A stretch of 64,000 nt of DNA, from NCBI RefSeq assembly GCF_028389875.1, contig NC_084682.1, positions 6,334,001 through 6,398,000 on the forward strand, given 5' to 3'. The notes beneath the pieces are model-generated. The model was not told where the DNA came from. It was given only the letters and a program-made list of their open reading frames with translations, and made no database searches. The stretch comes from Rhea pennata (Eukaryota; Chordata; Aves; Rheiformes; Rheidae). Positions 63,485 to 64,000 of this stretch are shown here, piece after piece. Position 1 is the first letter of the stretch. Each line of letters opens with the position of its first letter. The position numbers were made by a program, and so were the translations under genes.

Positions 63485-63560
63485 AATGTAAGGCTGGAAA
63501 GAACCTTAAACAATGTGTTGTCTAATCCCTTGCAGTGCGTGAAAGTCAGGTATACTTCTT
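63485..63560 (-). mobile_element. Short CR1-like LINE 3' end remnant
   Basis: The stretch 'ggctggaaagaacctta' followed by 'gtctaatcccttgcagtg' resembles the reverse complement of the CR1 3' region ('ggttggaaaggacctta', 'tagtccaaccccctgcaatg'). It is too short and diverged for subfamily assignment. Confidence 0.55.
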
Positions 63561-63561
63561 A

Positions 63562-63593
63562 AAAACAAACAAGCAAACAAACAAAAAACAAAA
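63562..63593 (+). repeat. (AAAC)n-like short repeat
   Basis: Imperfect AAAC/AAGC units, about 30 nt. Confidence 0.75.
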
Positions 63594-64000
63594 TTGAGGT
63601 ACATTTTAAGATTTTACAAGGAACACCTGAGGTCTAAACTTCATGCTACTCGTCGGCTTACCAAATAGTTGACACTTTATTTGATGTTTTTATTTTACAA
63701 ATTTAGGACATGGGGCTGTATCATCAATGGCAAAGAAAAAGAAAAATCTCTTTAAACTTTGTGGCAATTTGTCGTATTTGCTCTTTCAATTCTGTTGTTT
63801 GAAATAGCGAGCACTAGATATGGAACAATATAGCTAAGAAAATACTATTAATCAGGCTTGAGTATCTGCAGATAGCATCTAAAGTAGTGGGTGTGCATTA
63901 GAAAAATAATTGGTATAAAAATCTTTGACTTGAGAAAAACATAATGTCTGTAAGTTTCATAATATCCTGGTAGGCTGTTAAAAATAATGGATGTATCAAA

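Larger units (their letters stand above)
63443..64000 (+). other. NCBP3: NCBP3 intron 9 (5' part, runs off window)
   Basis: Contains a short CR1-like 3' end in reverse orientation (about 63485-63560) and an A/C repeat (63562-63593). Later exons of the gene are outside the window. Confidence 0.85.

Overview
The window is a piece of vertebrate, almost certainly avian, nuclear DNA. It contains spliced genes with GT-AG introns, CpG-island promoters, chicken-repeat-1 (CR1) LINE fragments as the only recognisable transposons, and a CRK protein with the Gly/Ala/Arg-rich SH2 insert known from birds instead of the proline-rich insert of mammals. The species cannot be resolved from the sequence alone. 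Codon-level reading gives three genes whose exons join in phase.

Layout: (1) YWHAE (14-3-3 epsilon), minus strand, about 230 to 25060, six exons, complete, 255 residues. (2) An intergenic stretch of about 3.5 kb. (3) CRK (SH2/SH3 adaptor), minus strand, about 28750 to 46900, three coding exons, complete, 305 residues for the CRK-II form. An internal donor in exon 2 also allows the 205-residue CRK-I form. (4) An intergenic stretch of about 3.7 kb with a decayed CR1/L3-type LINE. (5) The first nine exons of NCBP3 (formerly C17orf85), plus strand, from about 50800 to the right edge. The gene is cut at the window end in intron 9. CRK and NCBP3 are divergent; YWHAE lies downstream of CRK in the same orientation.

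The three promoters are CpG islands at about 24280-25380, 46180-47110 and 50740-51530. All share the exact 11-mer AAAATGGCGGC (YY1-like), and two share a palindromic NRF1 site. This is a housekeeping promoter style and fits broadly expressed genes: 14-3-3 epsilon binds phosphoserine/threonine clients, CRK links phosphotyrosine to Ras/Rap/Rac exchange factors, and NCBP3 acts in cap-linked mRNA export. They are neighbours, not an operon or pathway.

I found no convincing new gene system. The observations most worth checking are: a C15-A9-G10 hairpin in the transcript 30 nt after the YWHAE exon 5 donor; a four-fold GAAANN interferon-response-like array in CRK intron 2; a miR-126 seed match in the CRK 3' UTR; the dual CRK-I/CRK-II donors; overlapping upstream ORFs in NCBP3 and CRK; and the CRK-NCBP3 adjacency, which differs from the human order.
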